The notes: a model not told the origin generated them from the sequence alone. Shown: positions 52,204-62,130, counted from the first letter of the stretch. The stretch is DNA of 64,000 nt from Maricaulis sp036231565 (GCA_036231565.1 JAZAHA010000058.1:62001-126000); one strand, 5' to 3'. Numbers and translations: made by a program.

Positions 52204-54030
52204 ATGGCACCACCGCTTCTCACCCTGCAGGGTATCCACCTCACCTTTGGCGTCACACCGCTGCTCGACGGCGCCGACATGCAGGTCGGCGAAGGCGAAA
52301 GACTTTGCCTTGTCGGCCGGAACGGTTCGGGCAAGTCGACCCTGATGAAGGTCGCCGCCGGGCTGGTCGAAGCCGATGGCGGCGAACGGTTTGTGCACCC
52401 CGATGCCACCATCCGCTATCTCGAACAGGATCCGGATCTCAGCGGATTCGCGACGGTGCGGGACTATGTCGTGGCCGGACTGGCGCCGGGCGATATGGAC
52501 TATCGTGCCGACTATCTGCTCGAACAGCTCGGCCTGACGGGTGAGGAAAAGCCCGGCGTGATCTCGGGCGGGGAAGCCCGTCGTGCCGCGCTGGCCCGCG
52601 CGCTGGCGCCGGATCCCGACATCCTGATGCTCGACGAGCCGACCAACCATCTCGACCTTCCCGCCATTGAATGGCTCGAAGACGAGCTTGCGGCCTGCCG
52701 CTCTGCCCTCGTGCTGATCAGCCACGACCGGCGCTTCCTGGAAACCCTGACCCGCAAGACGCTGTGGCTGGACCGCGGCCGGACGCGCCTGCTTGAAAAA
52801 GGCTTCGGCGCCTTCGAAGCCTGGCGCGACGAGGTTTTCGAGCAGGAGCAGGAAGAGCTGCACAAGCTCGACCGCAAGATCGTGCGCGAGGAAGACTGGC
52901 TGCGCTATGGCGTGACGGCACGCCGCAAGCGCAATGTGCGCCGCCTCGCCGACCTGCAGGATCTCAAGCGCCAGCGCGCGACGCATCGCGGTCCGCAGGG
53001 CCAGGTGAAGCTGGAGGCGAGCCAGGCCCAGGATTCCGGCAAGCTGGTGGCCGAAGCCAGACATGTCTCGATCGGTTTTGGCGGCCGTTCGATCGTGACC
53101 GACTTCTCGACCAAGATCGCCCGCAAGGCGCGGATCGGCCTGGTCGGCCCCAATGGCGCCGGCAAGACGACGCTGCTCAACATCCTGACCGGCCAGCTTG
53201 CGCCGGATACCGGCGAAGTAAGGCTCGGCACCAAGCTGGAAATCGCCAGTCTCGACCAGAAGCGGCTGGCTCTCAGGGACGACTGGACCGTATCGGAAGC
53301 GCTGACCCAGGGCGGCGGCAGCCAGGTCGAGGTCGCGGGCAAGACCAAGCACGTCATGGCCTATATGAAGGACTTCCTTTTCCCGCCGGAGCAGGCCAAC
53401 ACGCCCCTGCGCGTGCTGTCCGGCGGCGAGAAGGCGCGGCTGATGCTGGCCCGCGCCCTGGCCCTGCCCTCCAACCTGCTGGTGCTCGACGAGCCGACAA
53501 ACGATCTCGACCTGGAGACGCTCGATCTCCTGCAGGGACTGATCGACGACTATGCCGGAACCGTCTTCCTGGTTTCGCACGATCGCGATTTCCTCGACCG
53601 GGTCTGCACGAGCGTGATCGTGTCAGAGGGCAATGGGCGCTGGCGCGAGTATGCCGGCGGCTATTCCGACATGCTTGCCCAGCGCGGCCGTGGCGTCTCG
53701 CCGGACGACCGCACGGCGAATGTGACGACCGGCAAGCCGGCATCGAACGCCCCGGCCAAATCGCAACCGACAACCCCCAAGCCGGAAAAGCGGCGCATGG
53801 CCAACAAGGATCGCTATGCGCTGGAACGCCTGCCCGGCGAGATCGACGCGCTGGGCGAAACCATCGCCAAACTCGAAAGCCAGATGAACGACCCGGCCCT
53901 GTTTGCCGACAGCGCCCGGTTCTCACAAGTCTCTCAACAACTGGCCGACGCGCTCGCCGAACGCGATGCGAAGGAAGAACAGTGGCTGGAGCTGGAAGCC
54001 CTGCGTGAGGAGATCGAGGGCGAGGGATAG
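52204..54030 (+). CDS. ABC-F family ATPase (Uup-like)
   Basis: This 608-residue soluble protein has two ATPase cassettes and no membrane part. The first has GRNGSGKST, SGGEARRAALARAL and LDEPTNHLD. The second has GPNGAGKTT, SGGEKARLMLARAL and LDEPTNDLD. A charged linker with a coiled coil joins them (about 215-285), and a C-terminal coiled-coil domain (about 530-608) is typical of Uup. ABC-F proteins act on ribosomes or, for Uup, on DNA branch structures and assembly factors. The exact start is uncertain: ATGs at 52192 and 52204 and a GTG at 52168 are in frame with no clear Shine-Dalgarno. It stands alone. Confidence 0.9.
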   Translation: MAPPLLTLQGIHLTFGVTPLLDGADMQVGEGERLCLVGRNGSGKSTLMKVAAGLVEADGGERFVHPDATIRYLEQDPDLSGFATVRDYVVAGLAPGDMDYRADYLLEQLGLTGEEKPGVISGGEARRAALARALAPDPDILMLDEPTNHLDLPAIEWLEDELAACRSALVLISHDRRFLETLTRKTLWLDRGRTRLLEKGFGAFEAWRDEVFEQEQEELHKLDRKIVREEDWLRYGVTARRKRNVRRLADLQDLKRQRATHRGPQGQVKLEASQAQDSGKLVAEARHVSIGFGGRSIVTDFSTKIARKARIGLVGPNGAGKTTLLNILTGQLAPDTGEVRLGTKLEIASLDQKRLALRDDWTVSEALTQGGGSQVEVAGKTKHVMAYMKDFLFPPEQANTPLRVLSGGEKARLMLARALALPSNLLVLDEPTNDLDLETLDLLQGLIDDYAGTVFLVSHDRDFLDRVCTSVIVSEGNGRWREYAGGYSDMLAQRGRGVSPDDRTANVTTGKPASNAPAKSQPTTPKPEKRRMANKDRYALERLPGEIDALGETIAKLESQMNDPALFADSARFSQVSQQLADALAERDAKEEQWLELEALREEIEGEG

Positions 54031-54083
54031 CTGCCAACCAGCATGACGTCCCCGGAGAAGCCCGGAGACGCCATGCCGACCGG

Positions 54084-56741
54084 TTAGCGGAAGGCGCGCG
54101 AGCGCGACGGGCCCAGGATCACGGCGTTCAGAAGCAGCAGGTCCAGACCGTCGAGATAGGCCCGGGTGGTCGGAGACTGCGTGAAAGCCACGACCTGGCC
54201 GCTGCCATAGCTGCGCGACAGGACGAAGGGCTTGTAGGCCAGCTGTTCGGCGTAGTCGTCCCACAGATAGCCGCCGGCAACGAGATCGTCCGGGCCGGCA
54301 AAGCGCAGCGCGGTATCGGCATCGTCCATTTCGACAGGCGCGTAGATATCTGATCCGGTCACCAGCGCCGCCGCCCCGCGATCATAGCCCGCCGACATCC
54401 ACACATCCGGATTGGCTTCGACGCGCGCCAGAGCCCCTGGAGACGAGTCCGGCATGGCGCCCGAAGCCGTCTCGCTGGCACGCAATTCTTCCCGGTTCGC
54501 CAGGATCCGCCCGTCGATCACCTCTCCGCTGGCCGAGGCTTCGCGCGGCGAGTCGGCGGCGCGCTCGCGTTGGGCCGGCATCAACTCCACCTCGCTGTCC
54601 GCCAGCCAGCGGGTCGCGTCGCCGAGACCGACAACGACGCCACCGCCACGGGCAAAGCCCTGGATCGCCGTCCGGCCGGCATTACCCAGCTCCGAACCCA
54701 GCTGCCCCCAGCGCTGCTCGGGCAGGATCAGGACATCGTAATTGTCGAGGTTTGCCCGCCCGATCGTGCCCGTGCGAATGACAGCGACCGGAATGCCGAA
54801 GCGGCGTTCCAGAACATAGCGGGTCGCGCCGGCCGAGGTCGGATCGACTCCCTCGCCCCAGGCCATCGCCACCCGCGGCTCGCGCACCGGGTAGAAATTG
54901 TCCGAACCGGGGTTCGGACCGTCATCGACCCAGCTGCTGGCCATACCGTCGAAACGGGCACCGATCTCGGCTGCCAGCCGCGTGATCAGATTGTCCAGAT
55001 CGTCCGGTGCCGAATGACGCGGCACGACGACACTGCCCCGCGGGTAGGTCACGCTGCCGATGCGGAAGCTGGCATTCGTCGTGCGCATGGGCACGCCTTC
55101 CTGGGCCAGGGCCGCCACCAGATAGGCCTGACCGGCATCGCTCCAGGGGATGACGTAACCCCACTGGGAAGACCCGCCGCCGGCGATCCGCTCGATCGGC
55201 ATCTCCGCATTGACCGGCTGCGCGTCGACTGCCGGCGTACGGCGGCACTCGACAGCATCCACATTACCCATCAGCGGCAGCGACCAGGCGGTCACGTCGT
55301 AAAGCTCATGCCCCAGCCCTTCGCTGCGACGGCGCTCCTGCTCACGCATGAAGTCGGCGGGCAGATCCGTCGTCGCTTCCATCAGGGTGCGCGCGAGACG
55401 GCCGGAGGCCTGGTCGAAGCGGATGAGGAAAGCGCCCGCCTCGAAGCTTGCACCACAGGCCGACGCACCCGGCGCCAGGCGTGACACAGCAATATCCTGG
55501 GCTGCCAGGTTCCGCGCCATGCGCTCGGCGCCCCAGCGGTTGGAGGCAATGTCCAGAAGAACGGCTTGCGGTCCCTCAGCGCTCGTCGAGGCGCTGTCCC
55601 GGAAGGCCACAAAGTCACGCAGGAAACGCGCCCGGTTCTCGGCCACGACCTGGGCTGTTGAAAGGCTGGCGATAAAGTGACGGTCGACCCCGTCGGCATA
55701 GGTCAGTAAAGACCCGTCGCGGCGGCGCCACTCCAGACCCCGGGCCGAGGCCTGCTCATAGGTCATCGCGATGGCGCCCTGCAGGGTTGGCCACATGTCG
55801 CCATAGCCGGGATAGAAGGCGTCAAAGACTTCACGCGTGTAGTAGTCGTATCCGAGGCGGTCGAACCATTCGCCATGATTGCGGCCGATCAGCACCTGGG
55901 CATCGCGCTGACTGTCGACAATGTTGGGATTGAAGGGCTCCGCTGACGGCGCGAAGAAATAGCTGCTGTCGCCGCCCATCTCGTGGGCGTCCACCACCAC
56001 GACGGGTCGCCAGTCCAGAATGGCGTCGACACGTCCGCGCGTCTCCGGCTGGGTACGGGCGAACCAGTCGCGGTTGAGATCGAAGAGATAGTGGTTGAAC
56101 CGGCCGCCCGGCCAGGGCTGATCATGCTCGGCCGTGAACCGGTCCTCGCTGGGCGAAAGCCCGCGGGCAGCGCGGAAAGACTGGATGAAGCGATTGCGGC
56201 CGTCCGGATTCTGCGTCGGATCAATAATGACGATGGTGTTGTCCAGGATGGTGTCGACCACGTCGTCACCGCGCGCGGCAAGCAGGTGATAGGCCATACG
56301 CAGACCGGCATCGGTCGACGATATCTCATCGCCGTGCACGCCATAGGACAGCCAGACGACGGCCGGCAGATCGGCGATCAGACGGTCCCGGTCCGCCGCA
56401 CTCATGCCTGCCGGATCGGCAAGTTGCTGCAAGCCGGACTGGATCGTGTCGAGCCGTTCCATCGTCTCGCGCCGGGCAATCACGGCATAGACGAGCGGGC
56501 GGCCTTCCCAGCTGCGGGCGTATTCGACGACACGCATCCGGTCCGGCGCGGCTTCGGCGAGCGCGTAGAGATAATCGACGGCCTCGGCCGGCGGCGTGAT
56601 CTCGGCTCCGAACTCGTAACCGTATTCGGACAGGAGGCTGGGAATGCCGTCATCATACTGAACCGTCAGCGGCGCCGTCTGAGCTGCCGCTCCCATGGTT
56701 CCGAAAAGCGCCGCCAGAATTGCTGTCGCGAGTGCACGCAT
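54084..56741 (-). CDS. Secreted M14-family zinc carboxypeptidase-like protein
   Basis: This large exported metallopeptidase of about 885 residues has a signal peptide (about 1-20, ending GAAAQ). The N-terminal third is an M14 carboxypeptidase domain: the first zinc-ligand motif is YGVHGDEISS (HxxE), followed by DPTQNPDGRNRF, and the third ligand lies around VDAHEMGGDS. The rest (about 400-885) has Rossmann-like and glutamine-amidotransferase-like patches such as YDVLILPEQRWG, as in many long M14 homologues of this group. ATG 56741 is chosen because GAGGGG lies seven bases upstream; two earlier ATGs are in frame. It probably degrades peptides outside the cytoplasm. It converges on the ABC-F gene. 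Confidence 0.88.
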   Translation of the reverse strand: MRALATAILAALFGTMGAAAQTAPLTVQYDDGIPSLLSEYGYEFGAEITPPAEAVDYLYALAEAAPDRMRVVEYARSWEGRPLVYAVIARRETMERLDTIQSGLQQLADPAGMSAADRDRLIADLPAVVWLSYGVHGDEISSTDAGLRMAYHLLAARGDDVVDTILDNTIVIIDPTQNPDGRNRFIQSFRAARGLSPSEDRFTAEHDQPWPGGRFNHYLFDLNRDWFARTQPETRGRVDAILDWRPVVVVDAHEMGGDSSYFFAPSAEPFNPNIVDSQRDAQVLIGRNHGEWFDRLGYDYYTREVFDAFYPGYGDMWPTLQGAIAMTYEQASARGLEWRRRDGSLLTYADGVDRHFIASLSTAQVVAENRARFLRDFVAFRDSASTSAEGPQAVLLDIASNRWGAERMARNLAAQDIAVSRLAPGASACGASFEAGAFLIRFDQASGRLARTLMEATTDLPADFMREQERRRSEGLGHELYDVTAWSLPLMGNVDAVECRRTPAVDAQPVNAEMPIERIAGGGSSQWGYVIPWSDAGQAYLVAALAQEGVPMRTTNASFRIGSVTYPRGSVVVPRHSAPDDLDNLITRLAAEIGARFDGMASSWVDDGPNPGSDNFYPVREPRVAMAWGEGVDPTSAGATRYVLERRFGIPVAVIRTGTIGRANLDNYDVLILPEQRWGQLGSELGNAGRTAIQGFARGGGVVVGLGDATRWLADSEVELMPAQRERAADSPREASASGEVIDGRILANREELRASETASGAMPDSSPGALARVEANPDVWMSAGYDRGAAALVTGSDIYAPVEMDDADTALRFAGPDDLVAGGYLWDDYAEQLAYKPFVLSRSYGSGQVVAFTQSPTTRAYLDGLDLLLLNAVILGPSRSRAFR

Positions 56742-56804
56742 CGCCATACCCCTCATGTCCTTTGTCGCGGCAATTAATCAGGTTTTCGTCGCAGCGCAAA
56801 AACT

Positions 56805-58820
56805 TCAACGCGCATCAGGCCGCCCGGTGACGATTGGAAAGTCCGGATCCGGCTGTTCCAGCAAGGCAAAGAAGCCCAGAAGCGCGCGCCGGTCGCCGCG
56901 AATGGCAAACTCCTGCGAGGCGAGCATGTCGAGCAGGCCGGCCTCCTGTTGCAGCAAACACATCCAGAAGGAGCGGGTCAGTTCGACTGTCGCGTCCGCA
57001 TCCGGCCGGACCTCGCCGCGGTGATGGTGCATCACCCCGTTGGACAGTTCGATGATGTGTGTCTCGCCAACGTCCGTGAAAACGAAGTTGAACACATGAT
57101 TCTGGCGGGCCGCGCGCGGCCCGTCGATCCGCGTGGCCATTGCCGCAAAGAACATGTCGAGCGGGATGGCGTCCAGAATGCCTTCCGACGCCCGCACCGC
57201 GTCGGTCTGCGGAATACCGCGCCGCAATTCACGGGCAGCCGACAGGTAGACATCCCGCCAGGGCGCCGATTCGGCGCTAAAGCCCAGCTGTTCATAGCTG
57301 CGCGCCAGGATGGCGGCCGCTGCTTCATGGCCCGGAGCCGCATAGACTGCATGCTGGGCCAGCTCTGCGGACCAGCGATAGTCGCCGCCTGCAAACGCGC
57401 TCTCCGCCGCCGCGACAGCGGCCTCCACGCCGCCGAGCAGGTCAACATAGCGCTGTGCGGCCTCCCCTCTGGGCAGGGGGTCGAGATTGGCCGGAACACC
57501 GTCATACCAGCCGAAATAGCGTTGATAGACCGCGCGCGAATTGTGCCGCAGCGTGCCGTAATAGCCACGTACGGCGAACCGGCCGGCGAGCGCATCCGGT
57601 AAGACAATCGTCTCGGCGATCTCGTCCGGCCCGAGGCCGCGGGCCGCCAGGCGCAGGGTCTGGTCGTGTATGTATTTGTAGATGTCGCGCTGGGCGACGA
57701 GGAAATCATCGACCTCCCCTGCCCCCCAGACCGGCCAGTGATGGCTGTTGAAGGCCACGTCCACCCGCCCGCCGAAGACGCGGCGGGCTTCTTCTATCCC
57801 TGCCGACCAGGCCAGCGCGTCACGCACCTGCGCGCCTCTCAGGGTGTAGAGATTATGCAGATTGCGCGAGACAAGCTCGGCACCGCACCAGGCCTGAAAA
57901 TCCGGGAAGAACACGGTCAGCTCGGCCGGGGCTTCGGTGTCCGGCGCGTACTGGAATTCCATTCGCACCCCATCGATCTCCAGCGTCTGGCCGGTGTGGT
58001 CGATGACGATATCGGGCTCTGCAATAGTGTGTCGGCCCAGCGCGGGATGCTTGCCGAGGCCCGAGCCGACATGCCCGCGCGCGGTACGCGGCAGATGCGT
58101 GCCATACATATAGCCGGCGCGGCGCGCCATCACGACACCGGCCATGACATTCTCGCTCACGGCTTCTTCAAGAAAGCCGGCCGGCGCGATGACAGGGACA
58201 GGGCCCTCGCCCAACGCGCCTTCGATCGCCTCGACGCCGCCGAAATGATCGATATGGCTGTGCGTGAGGATGACGGCGGATACAGGCCGGGGGCCGAGCT
58301 CGCGCTCGACGAGCGCCAGCGCCGCCTGTGCCGTCTCGACCGAAGTCAGCGGATCGATAACGATCCATCCGGTCTCACCCTCGACGATCGACATGTTGGC
58401 CAGGTCATAGCCTCGGACCTGGTAGATGCCCGGAACGACTTCGTAGAGACCATACTCGGCATTCAGGCGGGCCTGCCGCCACAGGCTGGGATGAACCGTG
58501 TCCGGCGCGTCTTCCCGGTCGAGGAAGGCATAGTCGGCGGGTCGCCAGATCGGACGCCCGTCGGCATCGCGGATATCCAGATCGTCGTCGCGTGCGACAA
58601 AACCGCGCCGCACCAGCGCCCAGTCTTCATCGTCACTCAGGGCGGGATCACGCGCGTGTTCTGCATTCAGACTGCGCGTCGCACCGGTCGCCGGGAAGGC
58701 CCCGTCTGTATCGGCCGTGTTCGCTGAAATCTCTTCCGGCTGTTCCGTTGAAGGCCCGGAGCATGCCGTCACCATCAGAAGAGCGGCCAGGGCCGCAATC
58801 GTCACCCGTTGGCACACCAT
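56805..58820 (-). CDS. Lipoprotein metallo-beta-lactamase-fold alkyl sulfatase (SdsA-like)
   Basis: This 671-residue exported hydrolase has a type II signal with lipobox LMVTAC (lipidated Cys near residue 20). It is followed by the alkyl/aryl-sulfatase metallo-beta-lactamase domain, with HSHIDHFGG (HxHxDH zinc motif). The dimerisation domain is seen in YYGTLRHNSRAVYQRYFGWYDG and the C-terminal SCP2-like domain in the last 130 residues. Family members release sulfate from primary alkyl sulfates such as dodecyl sulfate. GGAGG sits eight bases before ATG 58820. It lies 64 bp upstream of the M14 gene, so the two could be co-transcribed. The substrate is inferred. Confidence 0.9.
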   Translation of the reverse strand: MVCQRVTIAALAALLMVTACSGPSTEQPEEISANTADTDGAFPATGATRSLNAEHARDPALSDDEDWALVRRGFVARDDDLDIRDADGRPIWRPADYAFLDREDAPDTVHPSLWRQARLNAEYGLYEVVPGIYQVRGYDLANMSIVEGETGWIVIDPLTSVETAQAALALVERELGPRPVSAVILTHSHIDHFGGVEAIEGALGEGPVPVIAPAGFLEEAVSENVMAGVVMARRAGYMYGTHLPRTARGHVGSGLGKHPALGRHTIAEPDIVIDHTGQTLEIDGVRMEFQYAPDTEAPAELTVFFPDFQAWCGAELVSRNLHNLYTLRGAQVRDALAWSAGIEEARRVFGGRVDVAFNSHHWPVWGAGEVDDFLVAQRDIYKYIHDQTLRLAARGLGPDEIAETIVLPDALAGRFAVRGYYGTLRHNSRAVYQRYFGWYDGVPANLDPLPRGEAAQRYVDLLGGVEAAVAAAESAFAGGDYRWSAELAQHAVYAAPGHEAAAAILARSYEQLGFSAESAPWRDVYLSAARELRRGIPQTDAVRASEGILDAIPLDMFFAAMATRIDGPRAARQNHVFNFVFTDVGETHIIELSNGVMHHHRGEVRPDADATVELTRSFWMCLLQQEAGLLDMLASQEFAIRGDRRALLGFFALLEQPDPDFPIVTGRPDAR

Positions 58821-58987
58821 ATTCGAACCTCCCCACCTGAACACCGTTTACTCCACGCTAACTCCTCAGCACACGCTTGGCGACAAATCCCGTTCTTTCG
58901 GTACTTTCTCCGTCAGAGCGCCTTGGTTTTCCCGGCAAGTACCGACTATCATTTGCAAACGCGCAGGATCGATTCGGAGAAATGCGG

Positions 58988-59674
58988 ATGGAGCAGGACG
59001 AGGCTTGGACCATAGCCCTGGACTCGCTTGACATTTCCGAGCCGATAGCCCGCGAGGCATTGGTTGCGATGTCCGAAATCCGCCATGCCGAGGTTGGCAC
59101 CACGATCATCGCGCAGGAGGAAGATGAGGACCACGTTTTCATCCTGCTCGAAGGATCGGTCCGTGTGGTGTTACTGTCCGAGAATGGTCAGGAAATCTGG
59201 CTGGACTGGTTTGGTGCGGGCGCCATCTTCGGCGAACTCGCCGCACTCACCGGAAAACCCAGGACTTCGGAAATCGTTGCGGAGACACCGTGCCGTATCG
59301 CAGCGCTGACCGGCGCGCAATTCTTCGACCTGTTGCGTCGGCATGGCAGTATCGGTCTGGCCCTGTGCCGCATCCTTGCGACCCGTATTCACCATACCAC
59401 ACAGCGCATGTTCGAGCTGTCGTCGCTGTCGGCGCCAGGCCGGATCTACGCCGAACTGCTGCGCATGTCCGAGCCGTCGGACAAGGCAGGAAACAGCCGC
59501 ACCATCCAGGTCGCCCCGTCAATGACCGAGCTGGCCCGCCGGGTGAACACAACGCGCGAAACCACCTCCCGGACCGTAAACGACCTGGAGCGCCGCGGCC
59601 TGCTCAAACGCAACAACCGGTCATTCGAACTGGTCGATCCCGACTTGCTGAGCCGGATGCTCGGTTCGAGCTGA
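58988..59674 (+). CDS. Crp/Fnr-family cyclic-nucleotide-binding transcription factor
   Basis: This 228-residue regulator has an N-terminal cNMP-binding beta-roll (about 15-125). The phosphate-binding cassette reads FGELAALTGKPRTSEIV, keeping the Gly-Glu and Arg-Thr positions that contact the cyclic nucleotide. A long dimer helix follows, then a winged HTH with TELARRVNTTRETTSRTVNDLERRGLLKR as recognition helix. There is no Fnr-type cysteine cluster, so it probably senses cAMP or a related cNMP. GGAG lies eight bases before ATG 58988 (an ATG six bases earlier is too close to it). Its 3' end overlaps the convergent cyclase gene by 54 bp. It is divergent from the alkyl sulfatase. Confidence 0.9.
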   Translation: MEQDEAWTIALDSLDISEPIAREALVAMSEIRHAEVGTTIIAQEEDEDHVFILLEGSVRVVLLSENGQEIWLDWFGAGAIFGELAALTGKPRTSEIVAETPCRIAALTGAQFFDLLRRHGSIGLALCRILATRIHHTTQRMFELSSLSAPGRIYAELLRMSEPSDKAGNSRTIQVAPSMTELARRVNTTRETTSRTVNDLERRGLLKRNNRSFELVDPDLLSRMLGSS

Positions 59675-61486
59675 CGCCCGGATTTCGCCCGATGCCGGAG
59701 AACCGGGAGCCACACTGCGCAGCGCGTAGAGCCGGGTCATCGGCAACAGTGGATCGATCTCGGTCCGGCCGACGTATTCACAGCGGAACTCGGCAGGCCT
59801 CGACATCGACAGCAGTGCAGCGAAAGCTTCACTGACGAAAATCGACCCGGGCACCGTCACGGACTCGATCCGAGATGCAACGGCGACTTGTCCGCCGAAC
59901 GGGGCCAGCCGCTTCTGGACCGGGTCCATACCCTCATGTACCGGACCGCAATGCCCTCCGATCCGGAGTCCGAGCCCGGGCGGCAGCTCCAGCGCTTCGA
60001 GATCAATCGCATCAAATGCACGGCGCAACCGGACGGCAGCCCGCGCAGCCTCGGCGACGCTGCCAAACACAAGGAAAAGGCCATCTCCCCAGCTGTCAGC
60101 ATAGAGCGGACGGTCCGGCCCGCTTTCGCAGACTTCCGCAAGCCGACCGAGAACCTTTTGAACGAAGGCCGGAATGCGATCGTCGGGCACCGAGGTGGAT
60201 CCGCGAATATCAAGGAAAAGCATGGCACGAACGACCAGATTGAACCCGTCGTGTTCAGCATCTTCGGCGATCACCGGCAACGATGCCGACCGGACACTGC
60301 GCTCGAACCTGAGGATATGCTGTGGCAGCCCGGACTGGCGCCAGACCGCTGCATCGCGCGCCGTGCCTGACGCCGAATTCCCAGCTTCACCGTCGAAGAC
60401 GAGCAGTTGAGCCGGGGTGCTGGCGAGAACGGAAGCCCGCATGCGCGCCATACCCATGGCAACCTCGCTGGCATGGTTGAGGTTGAACTCGGACAGTATC
60501 CGGCGATCGGTCGTGACTTCCACTATGTCTGCCGCGGCTTCCAGGCAGGCTTCGCACCGACGCACCCACGCCTGCCCGTAGGGACGCACCGAGGCGTCGA
60601 TGAAGACTGCAACAGGAACAGGCAGGACAACTGTCAGGGCACATCCAGCCGCCAGCCCCGTCTCGGCAATCAGGATGTCGGACCCCGCCGCAAGCGCCCC
60701 GTGCAGGGGGCCGATACTCTCGCGCTCCAGCAGCGTGGCGATGGCGGTCTTGAGTGCCACTTCACGATCAGGAGAGACCATCCCTTCACCGGTTCCGGAA
60801 CGGAAAAGATGACCGGCGTAATGCGCCGGACGCGGCGGCTCGAGTGCGTCGAGCCAGGCGTCAGGCATGTTCAGTGCGGCAACGATCAGACGCAGCTGAC
60901 GCAGGGTGGTCGCGTGCGCGAGATAGTTCTCGCGATCACACGCTATCGCCGATCGCAGCGCCATATTGGCTGCGCCGGGCTGGGCAAGCAGGAGATAGGC
61001 TTCGGCTTCCGAAGCCTTCTGATAGTAAGCGGCTTCGGGGTCCAGCGGCAGGCCGGAGCGGCAACTTTCCAGGACCCGGCGCGCCAGATCGACGGAACGC
61101 TCGCGCTCGCCCGCCAGCAGAGCCATCGTGGCCGCGTTGATGCCGGGATAATGACCGCCCGTCTGGTTGAAAACCGCTGCATATCTGTCCGCAGCCGAAC
61201 GCGCCAGCGCCGGGAAATCGTCAGTGCTGGCTTCAAAGGCCATGGCCTTGAGAAGGCGCGCGCCGAGCGCCAGACAGTCCTCATTGTGTCGCGCTTCGGC
61301 GAGCCGGAAGCGATAGAAGTCGCGTTCGGCTCGCTCCAGGGCACCGGAGCGGATAAGACACAGGACAGCGCGGTGGCGCAGCCAAAGATCGTCAGGCCGC
61401 TGGCGCAGGGCGTCCTGGCACAGGTCATAGGCCCGGGCCAGGTCACCCTGCTTGAACCGGTCTGCAATGTCGTCGCGTTGCGTCAT
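59621..61486 (-). CDS. TPR/SLOG-like/class III nucleotide cyclase protein
   Basis: This 621-residue cytosolic protein has three regions. The N-terminus (about 1-225) is TPR-like and resembles the TRAFs-binding or DUF4071-type helical repeats of similar proteins. The centre (about 230-345) is Rossmann/SLOG-like with GALAAGSDILIAETGLAAGCALTVVLP. The C-terminus (about 425-590) is a class III cyclase domain with MLFLDIRGS (first metal Asp), SWGDGLFLVF (second Asp) and GGQVAVASRIES. In that last motif the usual Asn (or Ser in close relatives, as I recall) is Ala, while the Arg is kept, so activity or product may be altered. It is the last gene of a leftward set behind a small unknown and a TIR-TPR gene, and it overlaps the convergent crp-like gene. 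Confidence 0.85.
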   Translation of the reverse strand: MTQRDDIADRFKQGDLARAYDLCQDALRQRPDDLWLRHRAVLCLIRSGALERAERDFYRFRLAEARHNEDCLALGARLLKAMAFEASTDDFPALARSAADRYAAVFNQTGGHYPGINAATMALLAGERERSVDLARRVLESCRSGLPLDPEAAYYQKASEAEAYLLLAQPGAANMALRSAIACDRENYLAHATTLRQLRLIVAALNMPDAWLDALEPPRPAHYAGHLFRSGTGEGMVSPDREVALKTAIATLLERESIGPLHGALAAGSDILIAETGLAAGCALTVVLPVPVAVFIDASVRPYGQAWVRRCEACLEAAADIVEVTTDRRILSEFNLNHASEVAMGMARMRASVLASTPAQLLVFDGEAGNSASGTARDAAVWRQSGLPQHILRFERSVRSASLPVIAEDAEHDGFNLVVRAMLFLDIRGSTSVPDDRIPAFVQKVLGRLAEVCESGPDRPLYADSWGDGLFLVFGSVAEAARAAVRLRRAFDAIDLEALELPPGLGLRIGGHCGPVHEGMDPVQKRLAPFGGQVAVASRIESVTVPGSIFVSEAFAALLSMSRPAEFRCEYVGRTEIDPLLPMTRLYALRSVAPGSPASGEIRASARTEHPAQQVGIDQFE

Positions 61487-61527
61487 CCAGTCCTGCCCGT
61501 CCCGGCCCGGCGGCCAGGCGGCTTCAA

Positions 61528-62130
61528 TCAGGGAATGACCTTGATCTTGGGATCGATAATGACGCGTGTCGACTGGTTACCGGCATCCTGCGAGGCCTTG
61601 ATGAAGAGCGAGTAGTCATACTCTCCGGCCTGGGTGCAGCTGGCGAATATCTCGAAACTATAGGGTTCACAGGTCGCCCCGTTCAGCATCAGCCAGGACA
61701 GACCGCAAAATTCGCCGGCAGGCACTTCGGACTTGAATTTGATCCGCGCCGCCTCGAAGCCCCATCCCGGAATCTGCACATGGAAGATGAGACGGGCGGG
61801 CGCTTCGACCGTTTCGTCGAACGGGCTGGCCCCCATGGTTGCACTCGCTGTCCATTGCCCGGCCAGCGCCGACAGCACAGCCGTGCGAAGCGTCGACGTA
61901 TCGGCCAACGGGTACTGGGCAACGGTGTCGGCGAACGTCACAAAGATTGCCGAGATATCAGCGTCATCAAAATTCTCCCGGCCGGCATCGCTGCCCTGGA
62001 CCACGAGAAATCCGTCGGTTGCCTTGGCGATCAGGCTGATCTGGGTGACACCCACAGCCATGCCGCATGCATCGGTCAAACCGGATTGGGTCTGGCTGCC
62101 ATCCAGCCAGGTTGCGTCAATAGTGCTCAT
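61528..62130 (-). CDS. Small protein of unknown function in the TIR/cyclase cluster
   Basis: This 200-residue soluble protein has no signal peptide or membrane helix. The N-terminal half is Thr/Asp-rich and the C-terminal half is beta-rich (LIFHVQIPGWGFEAARIKF, EFCGLSWLMLNG, SFEIFASCTQAGEYDYSLFI). It ends in IIDPKIKVIP, a DPxI-type tail seen in some small beta-sandwich proteins. AAGGGGA lies four bases before the ATG. It sits 41 bp upstream of the cyclase gene and 75 bp downstream of the TIR-TPR gene in one direction, so co-expression is likely. A short perfect hairpin without T-tract (62178-62192) lies in the upstream gap. I do not recognise the family. Confidence 0.75.
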   Translation of the reverse strand: MSTIDATWLDGSQTQSGLTDACGMAVGVTQISLIAKATDGFLVVQGSDAGRENFDDADISAIFVTFADTVAQYPLADTSTLRTAVLSALAGQWTASATMGASPFDETVEAPARLIFHVQIPGWGFEAARIKFKSEVPAGEFCGLSWLMLNGATCEPYSFEIFASCTQAGEYDYSLFIKASQDAGNQSTRVIIDPKIKVIP

